A DNA stretch of 64,000 nt from Cyanophora paradoxa (taxonomy: Eukaryota; Glaucocystophyceae; Cyanophorales; Cyanophoraceae): NCBI GenBank assembly GCA_004431415.1, contig QPMI01000527.1, positions 124,001 to 188,000 of the forward strand, read 5' to 3'. Positions 42,737 to 53,472 of this stretch are shown here, piece after piece. The notes under the pieces were generated by a model. It searched no databases, had not been told where the DNA came from, and was given only the letters and a program-made list of their open reading frames with translations. The position numbers and the translations under genes were made by a program. Numbering within the stretch: the stretch's first letter is position 1; each line of letters starts with the position of its first letter.

Positions 42737-42757
42737 TCTCTCAAAAAAAAAAAAACG

Positions 42758-43080
42758 GGTATTTGGAATTCCCCTGCTAAGGCTAGTGCAATCTACTAGC
42801 CTACAAGATGTAGCTTGAAGCACTAGCCGGCTAGCTTCGGGTGAAAAGTTATCGCGATCGCCGGCTACCCTTGCCCATACAACGGGCATGTCGAGTCGAT
42901 TAGGAAAAAAAACGAGCTGTGGTTAACTTGCCGCTGCAAGCCTGCAATTGCAAGTTTGCCAAGTTTGCAACTTGCCAAGTTGAAGCCGGTCAAAAGTTCG
43001 CTGCAAGCCGGTCGACCGGCGACGTCAAAAGTTCGGTGCAAGCCGTTATATAATTAAGGTTTGCTGCAAGAAGCTGAATT
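42758..43080. other. Intergenic, palindrome-rich
   Basis: No gene seen. It contains short repeats of GCAAGTTTGCC, CAATTGCAA and GGTCAAAAGTTCG, the last also present left of LINE-2. Confidence 0.6.
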
Positions 43081-43178
43081 TGCTTTTTTGTCTTTATGCC
43101 CCCTGGGCAGCCTAGCCGGGGCTAGCCCCTGCAGTGCTGGTGTCTAGAGACTGTGGCCGGTAATTCACCAAAAAAAAA
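43081..43178 (+). mobile_element. LINE 3'-tail fragment
   Basis: The tail TTTTTTGTCTTTATGCCCCC through GGTAATTCACC and a short A run. Compared with other copies, AGCCCCCGCAG has become a longer stretch containing GGGGCTAGCCCC, a larger version of the fold-back type insertion. Confidence 0.8.
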
Positions 43179-43724
43179 GAATTGACTCCGAATTCGAAGT
43201 TGACAGGCTAGCGCTCTAGCCTCTAGATCTTGAGCTTGAGGCTTGAGCTAGAGCTCAACGAGCTTGATGATCTTGAATGAGCTTGACGTCGAGTTGACGT
43301 CGACGAGCTGTGTGAGCTGTATACATATGCATGTGGCTCGATCATGAAAAACATTGCATCATGATAATCATGAATCATGATCATGATCTGATGACCTGCA
43401 GCTGTACCCCCTGGCTCAAGGCTGCAGCCTGCAGGCTGCACAGCCTGCACTGCGGCAGGCTGCAGCCAGGCTGCAGCCGGGACGACGGTCTAGAATCTCT
43501 ACTAGGGCTAGATCCTGAGATCTGCCGCAGTGCGGCCATCTAGAATCTAGATCTGCCGGGCGTACGCCGCGGTACGCGTGCGGTCGCAGATCTACCTAGA
43601 CGAAGCTCGAAGCAGTCGACGTCAGCATTCTGAAGCTCGAAGCACGTGCAGCCAGCACTCCCCGTTTCCGCGTCGTCAGCAGCAGCAGCAGCCAGGCAGC
43701 AGCAGACGTCGTTTCACCGTCGAG
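43179..43724. other. B3 upstream region
   Basis: No gene seen. The stretch is full of overlapping palindromes (ATCATGATCATG, GGCTGCAGCC, TCTAGATCT). It includes ACCTGCAGCTGTACCCCCTG, the B-upstream block with an extra CAGCTG relative to B1 and B2. Confidence 0.6.
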
Positions 43725-46700
43725 GATGTCCGGGATAGGCCGCGGGCGCGGCCGCTCGGCGCGTCCTGGTGCGTCGCTCGCGCTCCGATTCTCGCCCTAT
43801 AGCTAGCTATAGGCCTTGAATTCGCGTCGCTGACCGCGACCGGCGCTCCACTGGGCCAGCTGGCCATGGATGGCTTCCGAGTGCGATGGATGCGACCCCT
43901 GCGGCGGTTACCTTTGTCCCGTATGGGAGCGGTGCGCAGACCTTCAAGAATCCACTAGCTATAGGACGCTTCCAGCTGCCGCGCTCATGCATCCGCAGGC
44001 TCTGCCTCGTCGATGGCCGGCGCCATCGCCAGCGACGTCGACGACCGCGTCCCGCTTCTCGCCGCAGCGCAGAGCACTTCGACGATCAGCACTGAGCTAG
44101 CGCCGGCCTCGGCGCCCGAACGGGAGGTCGCCGCCAGCACAGACCCAGCGCCCGCAGCGCCGGCCGCGGCCTCGGCTGACTCGCATGGGACTGGCGCGGC
44201 TGGCGAGGCAGCTGGCCATGGGGCCGGAGCCGCCGGTGTCGGCCAGCTGCAGCCTGCCAGCGCTGCTAGCGCGGCGTCGCCCGGGGTCGAGCCGTGGTTC
44301 CATGTAGCTGCGACGGGGGACGTCGACGTGCTTCGGTGCGCCTTTCCCCCCCCCCCCTCTCCCCTCCCCCCCCCCCCCTCCCCCTCCCTCCACTCCCCTT
44401 CAATCCCTCCCCCATTCCCCACCCGCATCCGGCCGATCCCTCGCTTCCTTCACCCCCTTGGTACTTTTGATCGAAGGGACTCAACCCCCAATCCCCCGCC
44501 CCCCCTCTAAAACCGCCCCCCGCCCCTCCCCCCCCCCTCGCCCCCCCCCTCCCCTCCCCCTCGTACTTTGGATCGAAGGGCCGGCGCCTCGCAGGGCGAT
44601 GCTGGAAGGAGGCCGGCCGGTCGATTCAACGAACAAGGAAGGCCTCACTGCGCTCTACATCGCATGCAACAACGGCCACGAGGCCGCAGCGCGGCTCCTG
44701 CTCGAGCGCGGTGCAGACTCGATGCTGCCATGTGGCGAAATGGGCGGGCTCCCAATTCACGCGGGAGCTGCTGGCGGGCACGAGCCCATCGTGAGGTGCC
44801 CTTCAGGAATCCTGCATCATCTTTGCCAGCTGCAAACAGCCCTGCAGGCTTTTCCTGGGGCGCGGGGTGCCTGTGGATGTGAAGACCAAACGAGGGGCTA
44901 CGGTACTCTACATTGCATGCCAGGAAGGTCGCGAGGCCGTGGTGCGGCTCCTGCTCGAGCGCGGGGCGGACCCCTTGCTGTGCGACGACTACGGCTGGCG
45001 CCCCCTCCAAGTCGCTGTTGTTTACGAGCATATGGCGATTGTCAAGTGCGGCGGACCATGCTTTAATTTCCGCCATCAGACTTCACGTGACCCCATATGC
45101 ACGCCCGGTCCGCAGGCTCCTGCTCGAGCGCGGCGTGGATCCCAGTCTGGCAGACAGCAACAATCAGCTGCCCATTCATGCAGCTGCCGAATCCGGGAAC
45201 ATACCTCTCTTCAAGTTCGTTCTATTAAACCGCATTCACCTGTTTATACATATATACCACGTGCACCGTGATAATTATAGGCTCGCTGCAGGCTTTTTCT
45301 GGAACTCGGGAACCCCGTAACAGCAACCTGCACGCGCTTCGATATTAAAGGAACGACTGTGTTGCACGTTGGTGCCTTCCGTGGATTTGTGGATATCATC
45401 CGGCGCGTTACCAGATGAAGTTTTTCTATTTGCAAGTCTTTTGAGCCATCACCATCGCGTGATCTGAGCGCGGTGCAGATTGAGCTTGCAGCACGGGGCA
45501 GCGCTGGAAGCGATTGATGGACGCGGCTGGACACCGCTTATGGTTGCCTGCCAGTCGGGGGAGGCGGCGGCGGCGCGCTCTCTTCTGGAGGCGGGCGCTG
45601 AGTGGGACACGGAGGACAAAGAGGGAGTGACAGCACTAGAGCTCGCCCTCCGCTGGCGGCAAGGCGCCCTCCTCAATCCTTTCCTCGACTGTCCGCGCGT
45701 CCTCTTCACCTCGAGTAAACTTGCTGATATATGTGGGCGAATCGTTGATGCTGTTGCTGCTGAGTGCAATCCTGCCGCTGTCGTGGCCAAGTTTCCCGCG
45801 CACAAACTCCACTGTGCCCTTCATCTTGCCCGTCTTCTCGAGGTCCGTGATCCTCGGGCCGGGCCCGGCCGGCCCGTCCCATTCATTTTTTGACTTCGTT
45901 TCGAATTCTCCCGCCTGTCCCGGGGCCGTTCCGGGCAACGCAGAGGGCGGCCAAGGCAAACCCCGACCAGACTTCACTTATTCTTGAACACCGTGACGAA
46001 GCCATCGATGTTGCGTATCAGGTAGATTTCTCCCAGACCGTCATCTCGCCGACTCAGAGACACTTGTGCAGCTGCTGGATGCTATGGGGAGGAAATTTGG
46101 AGAGCGCCTGCAAAGGCGAGCAAGAAATGACGGTCTTGCGGTCACTTGGATAGGTGCCATGAGAAGGCTTGGGTGCGTCACATCGCCTCGCACGCTATAT
46201 ATATGTGCCTGTTTTGAATGGTTCTGATAACAAACCTGCGCAGGATGGAGACAGAAGACAAGAGGCTGGAGGAACGGCTACGGGATTGCGTCGAGCTCAC
46301 GGCAGATGACCCACTCGACACGTGGCACGCGAAGCAGGCGCGTTTAATTTGATATGATAATGAACACGTTGCAGTGCACCTGCAGCTGTACATGTGGTCT
46401 AACACCTTCTGCTCGCCCTCGATGCAGTTATACAAGAGATGTTACGAGCTCGAGCAAAACAATAAGAATAGCGCCATCGATGCAGGTATACTAGAGTTGT
46501 TTTGGACTGCTTGTGATCAGTTGGTGCCCATCGCCGACTCAGTCGAAGTGCGTGACACACCACCCTGCATCTGTCATGTCGTCGAGACCCCACTCAATGG
46601 CGCATGCAGGCTCTTGAACTTTGCCTGCCCGGTGTCGGGAGCCCACTCGACATAGCCATTGAACTGGATTTGTACCCGTTCTTTGTGCGCCTACCGACCC

Positions 46701-49520
46701 TCTTGCTCCTCACTCCTCGCATGCTGCTAGAAGCTTTGTTTTTATCCCAAACCTTTCGAAATGTTCCTACATCTGATCGCTAATGTTCCTACATCCTCGC
46801 CTGCGCAGGGCCATCCTTTTGTCCATCGCTACATTCAGCGCATCTCTGAGAGCGCATCAGATATGCAGGTCAGCACGAACGCCTTCTCTAGATCTCATCC
46901 AACCTAGCCATGGCCAGAGCACCTCATATGCATATGCATGTGTACATGCATGTACACATGCGCAGGCAATTGTATAAGAATTTTCTCACCCGTTTCAGGA
47001 CCTCACTTTTTTCATGTGCAGGCGGCTTCACTTCTTCCCAGCGCCCTCGTGTCGCTTGCTGAGAAGTTGTTGTTACGCGGTGCCGAAAAAGACGGCAAGA
47101 GCGAGGGAAAGGACGGCAAGAGCGAAGATGATGCTGGGACAGGTGAGGATGATGCTGGGGGAAATAAGCAGCCAATTGCAAGCGAGGGGACGTTCAATCA
47201 AACGAGCGAGGGAGAGCTCTGGTGGGAGTCTCCCGGGCACCCCCTCAACAGCTGGAAGGGAAAGTTCGCGGCGGATTTGACTACGTACCTTATTTTCCTA
47301 TTCCTCACGGCTCTCGGTACCGTCCTTTTACCCCCACTGCAATCCGCTTTGTGCAACGTCAGCTAACCACAGCCAGCTGTGTGGAGTGTGAACGCATACG
47401 TGCTTGGGGAGCTTGGCCACGGGCGACCGCAACCTTCAGTTCTGGCCCTCCTCGCCATTCAGTCTCTCTGTATGCTTCTGCACGAGTACTACCAGGCACG
47501 TCCGTAGGCCTTTTTGTCTGGCCTACCAAACTCTCGTTCTAATAAAGCGCGATGTTTCATCAGGCGCGGGTGGAAGGGTTCCGAGACTTCCTGGGAGACG
47601 TCTTCAATCTCTTTGACCTCGCCCTCTTTATCACCACGCCGCTCCTCGCGATTGTCGGAATCATTGCAGAGGTACTGATGGAGTTTCTCCCTTATCAACC
47701 GTGGTTTCAGCCGCTTTGACTTCAGTTCAGGCGGTACCCGGTTGTGCTCACTATGCCGACTATGTAGTTCCTGTCCTTTCTCTAAGTGCGACCTTACACC
47801 GACATTAATATTTACACAGCAGCTGTTCACTTGACTGACACCGCCGTGCAGTTTTCATTCCGGCTTCTCTTCGCCTTCTCGAGTTTGGGTACATCAGCTC
47901 CATGCTAGGTCTGCCATCATGCTAGGTTTTGGTTTTAAGCTCAAAACCAGCTCTCATCACTTCGAACAGGCCCCATGCTCGTTGTTTTCGGTCGCGTGCG
48001 TTTCTTAGCTTGTGGCTCCGAGGCTCTGCAACCCTCTCTTGATCTCTTGAACGCCAGATGGCGCAAAATGTTCTCTCGGTCCTCATCGTCTTTCTTCTCG
48101 TTTTCGCGTCCTTCGTGTTCGCCCTCTGGGGCTGGTCGGCCTCCATCCTTGGCCGCGCCAGCGACGGCGAACCGCCGATCACCTTGGCCGAAACTGCGTG
48201 CGCTCATGATCGGTCCTTAATATATAGCTACATATACCGCAGGCTCTCAGATCTTTCATGCGCTAAGCAACCCTTTCCTGCACCTCAGCGGATCTCTCTA
48301 CTTTGGTTTCCTGGGGGAGAGCGACTACGATCTGATGCGCTCCCGCGTCCCAATTGTTGGTCGGCTGTTTGCTGATTTTTGTCGGGCCGGGCCATGGGTT
48401 CAAATATGATCGATATCCCTCCACAGGCTCGGCATTTTTCTCGATCTACCAGATTATTACGGTGCGTCATGATCACTGACTCGAAGCACTATACACGTCA
48501 TGATCAACTGCAAGCCACTAACGTGTCGAGGCCATTGCCAGGTCATCCTGCTCCTGAACGTGCTCACCGGTCTCTTCAGGTGCGTGCGAAGAACCGCCTG
48601 CGCGCCCTGTTCATTTATTCACATTTATTCGTACTAACAATCCGGTCCGGATCCCAGCTTCTCTTTCACCGACATTTTTGAGAACGCGCGACACGTGTAT
48701 GCATTCGGCAGAGCGAAGGTGCCCCTGCTCCCTTTAATTTTGAAGCCCGCCGCCCTCAAAATCTTAAAAATTCAGATATCTGCAGCTTTTCGCCGCCGAA
48801 ATTGACCTGGCGGCAGATTATTCTCCGGTACCACCGGATGGGCCGCCATCTAGTGGCGCCGCTGAATGTAGTCTGGCTGCTGCTTAGCCCCGCGCCCCGC
48901 CTCGCCGCCGCGGTTATCAACGTGGTATCGGCTGTGTTCTTCCTCCCCTTCCTCGCCGTCGCACTCGGCCTCTCGTACCTGTCCCGCCTCGTCGAAAACC
49001 TCTTCGGAACTCCGGCGGACAAGAAGAAGCAGCAGGAGGCCGCCGCCCAGTCTGGAGCCCTGGAGGCATGGCTGAAGGCCATCGAAACCCACCGGAAGGC
49101 GCGGCTCGCGGACGCTGCCAAGGAGAAGACCGATGCTCCCTTAGAGCTGAAGCTCAAGTACCCCCTCGCGTACGACGAGGCCAACGAGAAGCCGGACCCT
49201 GTGCCCCCCGGCCCCCTCAAGGTGCGAGCCTCTACACCCCCGAACGATATGTATCTTCAGCTTTCTGAGTCAAATCGATCGAGCAGGTGGCGCACACGGC
49301 GGACAATATGCCGCGCAACCTGGAGACCATCCACGAGCGCACCGAGAAGCTGGAGGCAAGCCAGGCGGAGCTGAAGGAGAAACTGGAGGAGAAGATGGAC
49401 GCGTCGCTTGCAGAGCTGAAGGCCGGCCAGGCGAAGCTCGAGGCGTCGCTGGCGGAGGTGAAGGCGGCGCTCGCGGCGCTCGCCGCCCCCGCCGCCCGCC
49501 GCAGCCTCTTCGAGTTCTGA
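43725..49520 (+). CDS. B3: ankyrin TRP-like channel with few ankyrin exons, apparently intact
   Basis: Start ATG 43725 (first exon, donor GTGCG) or 44013 in the second exon (to 44335). Ankyrin exons: about 44600-44795, 44847-45047, a single-repeat exon 45116-45214 (99 nt), then about 45291-45402 with a GC donor. After the last ankyrin exon (from about 45480, SLQHGAALEAIDGRGWTPLM) the gene follows B1 exon for exon to TGA 49518-49520: linker, AVSLLPSALVSLAEKL, helices TYLIFLFLTAL, VLALLAIQSLCMLLHEYYQ, FNLFDLALFITTPLLAIVG, PMLVVFGR, NVLSVLIVFLLVFASFVFAL, pore exon and VILLLNVLTGLF, then the C-terminal coiled coil. I found no stop or frameshift, but did not sum every phase. Compared with B1 it lacks several ankyrin modules, and the coiled-coil repeats differ in number. 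Confidence 0.75.
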
Positions 49521-50391
49521 GCAGCTGCTTCATGATCACGACGGCCGGCAGCACAGCCTCCTCGATAGCGCACGCACAGCGCAGCCAGCACTGCTCGCAT
49601 CCAGCAGATCTAGATAGAATAACTTATCCCCTAGGCCTGACGAGACAGCGTGTGTTTTGATTCCCGTCTAGCAGTTTTCGCATCCGATGATCGTCCATAT
49701 TGCTTAGTTGTTCATCCAATTCAGGGTTTCCAACAGCGATCGCGCGACTGGAATCGTTCTATCGTTCTATAGCTAGGTTTGCGCGTTTAGATTCATGATC
49801 ATGACAGCGCAGGCAGCAGTGTTTCGATCCACGGCCAGCTGTCACGTATAAGTAGTATTGCGGTTTATAAAATCGAACCTCTAGATCTGACTCCCATCCA
49901 GTTATCAATTTTATATGATCATCATCTCTCGTGATCTCGACATGAAGGCTCATGATCATCTCTCGTCATCATGCATGTAGGTGCTGAAAGTACCGATTTT
50001 GTGCTTTTTCTTGAACGCGAAGTAGATGCAATATACAGATGCACGAGTGCTGTGCATCTTGGTGTGTGCTCGCCGAGTCGGAAGGTGTAGTCAGCGATCG
50101 ATATCTGGAACTTCGGGATCTTGGGACTCCGGGAATGCATTGCAATTAATATTGATATTGCAATTGCGCATGCACATGAGCGTCGCGATCGGATATGGCC
50201 CTGCACCCGCGCGGCCTGCAGCTGCATGCACATGGCACGGGCCCATACACTGCATGTGATGCGTACGTATACGCATATGCGCTGCTATATCCCCGGCTCG
50301 AGCTCCAACTCGCGGCCATGATCATGATCATCATTTATTCAAATACAGCTCTGGCATGCTTACGTTAAATCTATAAGATAATCTATAGTCT
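49521..50391. other. B3 3' flank with the empty LINE site
   Basis: Matches the B1 flank (12727-13376) and then, without interruption, the sequence right of the large LINE (20406 on). The single TGCAATTGCGCAT at 50159-50171 is the pre-insertion site. No gene seen. Confidence 0.85.
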
Positions 50392-50511
50392 CGCGCCGCC
50401 GCCCGCCGCGCCTCCGCCGCGCCCGGCGAGCCGCGCCGCCGCCCGCCGCGCCTCCGCCCCGCCCGGCGAGCCGCGCCGCCGCCCGCCGCGCCTCCGCCCC
50501 GCCCGGCGAGC
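50392..50511. repeat. 40-bp tandem repeat, three units
   Basis: Three near-identical 40-bp units beginning CGCGCCGCCGCCCGCCGCGC. Related but diverged blocks occur around 50890-51200 and at 20550-20640. The long open frames across them on both strands are compositional. Confidence 0.8.
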
Positions 50512-50802
50512 CGCGCCGCTGGCAAGCCGCTCCGCCCGTCGAACCTCCATTCCGCGCGGTCGCGCGCGCCGCCCGCCGCGGCCCGGAGCCCGCCGCGGCC
50601 CGGAGGCCTCGCGCCGAGCCCGCCCCACGCGCCCTCGCCGCGGATCGTGCGGCGGAGCTGCGGTCGCCCGCCCCGCCGGTCAGGGGAGGACGGGGATCGA
50701 GCCCGCCCGGCGGGCAGAGGCCTAGGGGCGGGGGCACCTGAATATCCTGCGCGCGGATGCGGCGGGCGGCGTCAGCCGCCGTCCGCGGGGGAAGGGGCGT
50801 GC

Positions 50803-50890
50803 CCTGGGCTGGACGGTCGTGCGGCTGCGGTGGATCGCCACGAGGTTGGACCCCACAAAGGTCTGGACCAGGTGCATCTCGGCCGCCTCG
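50803..50890 (-). pseudogene. Truncated third histone H3-like fragment
   Basis: Minus strand: REAAEMHLVQTFVGSNLVAI then HRSRTTVQPRARP, the alpha 2-alpha 3 part of the H3 fold. It starts abruptly at about 50890 against GC-rich repeat DNA and is followed by the same ARRIRAQ-type sequence as C2. This is a partial tandem duplication of C2. Confidence 0.65.
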
Positions 50891-51380
50891 CGCCTCCGCC
50901 GCCGCCCGCCGCGGCCGAGCCGCGCCGCCGCCCGCCGCGCCTCCGCCCGCCCAGCAAGTCGCGCCGCCGCCGGCCGAGCCTCCCGCCCCGCCCGGCAAGC
51001 CGCGCAACCGCCCGGCCCGCCCGTCGGGCCTCGCCGCCGGCGAGCCGCGCCGCCGAAAGGCCTCGCCGCCCGCCGCGCCTCCGCCCCGTCCGGCGAGCTG
51101 CGCCGCCGCCCGCCGCGCCTCCGTCCCGCGCGGTCGCCCGCGCCGCCCGCCGCGGCCCTGAGGCCTCGCGGCCCGCGCCAGCCCGCCCCACGCGTCCTCG
51201 CCACCCGCCACGCCTCCGCCCGCCGGGCCGCCTCGCGCGCCTCACAAGTCTTGCAGCCGAGCCGGCCCCACGCGTCCTCGCCGCGGATCGCGCGGCGGAG
51301 CTGCGGTCGCCCGCCAAGCCGGTCAGGGGAGGACGGGGATCGAGCCCGCCCGGCGGGCAGAGGCCTAGAGGCGGGGGCAC

Positions 51381-52296
51381 CTGAATATCCTGCGCGCGGA
51401 TGCGGCGGGCGGCGTCAGCCGCCGGCTCGTGCGCGCGCGAACGCGGGGGAGGGAAGCGTGCCTTGGGCTGGATGGCCGTGCGGCTGTGTTGGATCGCCAT
51501 GAGGTTGGCCCCCTCAAAGGTCCTGGTCGGGTGCATCTCGGCCGCCTCGCGCAGCGCCTCGATCGCCTCCTTTTGCCAGCGCAGGTCCTCGCAGGCGAAG
51601 CCGGCCTCGCGCCGGCGCTTGGACTCGTCCCGAGCCAGCTCCTTGACCTGCGCCCCGCCCGCCCCCGTCGGCCTTGCCTCCCGCCCCGTCCCGCGCGGCC
51701 GCCCGGGCGGGCGCACCGGGCGATCGAAGGGCGCGTAGGCGCTGGTGCTTGTGGTGCTTGTCGGGAGCAAGGGAGGCGAGGGGATTGAAGGTCTTCTGGT
51801 GCCTGCGGATCTGAGGGAGCGCGGGACCGGTCGGGGACGAAGGAGGCGAATGGGATGAGGACGGGCGCTGGTTGTCTCAAGAGAGGGCGCCGGGGCGGAC
51901 CTCGCTGAGGGCGACCGTTCGTCCCTGGGCCCGGGCCCGGCGCACGCAGCGCTCAGCCGCGGAGCCGGCGGGGTCAGGCGGGGGGGGTCGGAGTGGCGCA
52001 CCCGGGCGGTGCCTGCGGGCGGGCGCGCGGGGCGTGCGGGGGTTAGGCGGTGCAGGACAGAGAGAGGGGGCGGGGGGACGGCGGGGCCCGGCGGGGGGAT
52101 CGGGGCGGCGCACCGACGGGCGGAGCCCGCGGCGTAAGGCGTTGCGGGAAAGAGGGGGCGGGGGGGCGCGCTCGCGCTTCCGGCGGACCTGTGCGGCCTC
52201 TTCAATGCCCCCGGCGGCGGGGGCGCTCTTCCGCGCGGCCTTGGTCGCCCGGCGCCTCCTCGGCGCCTTGCCCCCGGTCGACCTCTTTGCCGTCTG
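51381..52296 (-). pseudogene. C2: divergent histone H3-like locus, probably broken
   Basis: Minus-strand pieces in H3 order: tail at 52296-52196 (QTAKRSTGGKAPRRRRATKA then ARKSAPAAGG); alpha-N at about 51850-51800 (TGPALPQIRRHQKTF); APFDRP just before a GTGCGC donor, resuming at 51647 with VKELARDESKRRREAGFACE then LRWQKEAIEALREAAEMH and FEGANLMAIQHSRTAIQPK (to 51462). These line up with H3 PFQRLVREIAQDF, FQSSAVMALQEASEAY and FEDTNLCAIHAKRVTIMPK. The end reads through an insert to AARRIRAQDIQ (H3: DIQLARRIRGERA). A one-base insertion after GGC in the tail exon and an insert between alpha-N and alpha 1 break the frame. The low identity suggests a specialised variant (centromeric or lineage-specific), but decay explains part of the divergence. 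Confidence 0.7.
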
Positions 52297-53472
52297 CTAC
52301 CGCCGCTGCCGCCGCTGCTCCCGACCTCGCCTGCGGGAGCCTGTATTTCAGCGTCGGCCGGCGGGGAAAAGGGAGGGGAGGGGGTTCGCGCGAAGCGCCT
52401 CACCGGGGAGCGGCCGGGGGGGCGAAGGATTCGGGGGTAGAAAAGAAGGGGCGGGGGCGCCGAGGGCGGGCCCCGGGCGGCCCACCCTCCGGGGACGAAG
52501 CGGGAGGGGGGCGGGCGGCCGGAGGACGGCGCGGGACACCCCCGCGGCCCGACCCTCGGATCCTCCAGGCGATCGCCCCCTCTCGCGAGCGTCGGATCGA
52601 CGGCGGCCTGCATGCCGGGTGAGGAGAATCAAACAATCGACCCTAGCGGCCCATATGGGCGCACCGGCCGACGGCGGGACCTCGTCCGGCCGATCGGGCT
52701 CGTCCTCGCGGTTCGTTTAGAATAAAGATCGGGCCGAAGTGGCGCCCTAAGGGGGGGTACGTGCACACCAGCGCCGCACCTCACCTTCGATTCAGGACCC
52801 CGTTGTCGCTTCTCCCCGCCAAATCGACCCCGGGGAATCGATTGGCGGGGTCGGCGGGGGGCGTAGAGGGGGTACTGGAGCGCCAGGTAGGGGTCGGGGA
52901 TTTGATGGCGGCGGAACCTTGTCAAACCCGAGTCAACCGCAGCCTATGGGTGTTGGGAGACGATGGGGAGGGGTTTGAGCGCACTCTGCCGCTCCGGCGC
53001 CGAGCGACATGCTTTCGAACGACCCGAGGTTGCTGCCGCGCGGCTTCTGCCGACCGTAGCGCGCCCCAGAGGCCATCTGTGCACCCTAAGATCGTACGGA
53101 GAGCGTTTGCCCGCGCGGGGCGGGCGGGAACTCCGTGCGTTCGCAGGATGCGCCAGCGACCGCGCGGCGGCTCGAGGAGCGAGCGGCGAACGCGGACCGA
53201 TCGGGCATGGAATGAGAGCCGCAAACGCCACTAGACTCGTTCCCGATCCGCCAGGCGTGCAACCTGTGACGAAGAGCCCACGTCAGCTTTTCATCGAGCG
53301 AAGCGCGCGAGCGGCGCACCTGCGACGACGTCTGGCTGCGGGCTGTAGGACCGGGAATGCTGGTCGCCTCTCAAGGCTCAAGCCTCAAGGCTCAAACCTC
53401 AAGCCAACTTGGGGGTACAAGGACTCAAAGGCGCGCGGCTCTGCTGCATGGCTACGACGCTTCCGTGAACGA
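52297..53472. other. Spacer between C2 and D2
   Basis: Paralogous to 21897-23094. No gene recognised; open frames are due to GC content. It lies between divergently oriented loci. Confidence 0.5.

Larger units (their letters stand above)
37860..42757 (+). mobile_element. Second LINE, 5'-truncated, AT-richer, ending in poly(A)
   Basis: Plus-strand LINE lacking the endonuclease: similarity to the first LINE starts in the linker before RT (about 37890, REFFTHYFGTAEQE) and continues to the proline-rich C-terminus. The 3' UTR ends with a hairpin (42712-42736) and A13 (42743-42755). Codons often end in T or A, unlike nearby host genes and the first LINE. The 19-mer GGTCAAAAGTTCGCTGCAA occurs on both sides (about 37741 and 42989), but no clean target duplication was found, so the 5' limit is approximate. 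Confidence 0.85.

Noticed and set aside
37741-43007. GGTCAAAAGTTCGCTGCAA on both sides of LINE-2 as its target duplication
   Set aside because: The right copy lies more than 200 bp beyond the poly(A) and related GTCAAAAGTTCG repeats occur nearby, so it is more likely a dispersed local repeat.
50392-50511. A CRISPR-like repeat array
   Set aside because: The units are directly abutting 40-bp tandem repeats without spacers, in a eukaryotic context.
51381-51464. A GC-AG intron joining QPK to DIQ to restore the H3 sequence PKDIQ
   Set aside because: The junction AAG|GCACGC ... GCGCAG|GATATTCAG is attractive, but the skipped part contains ARRIRAQ, which itself resembles the H3 C-terminus. The two readings cannot be separated without transcripts.
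50772-52613. A 613-residue minus-strand frame as a single protein
   Set aside because: It crosses the GTGCGC...GCAG intron and low-complexity DNA. Only the parts matching histone H3 look like protein; the rest follows from composition.
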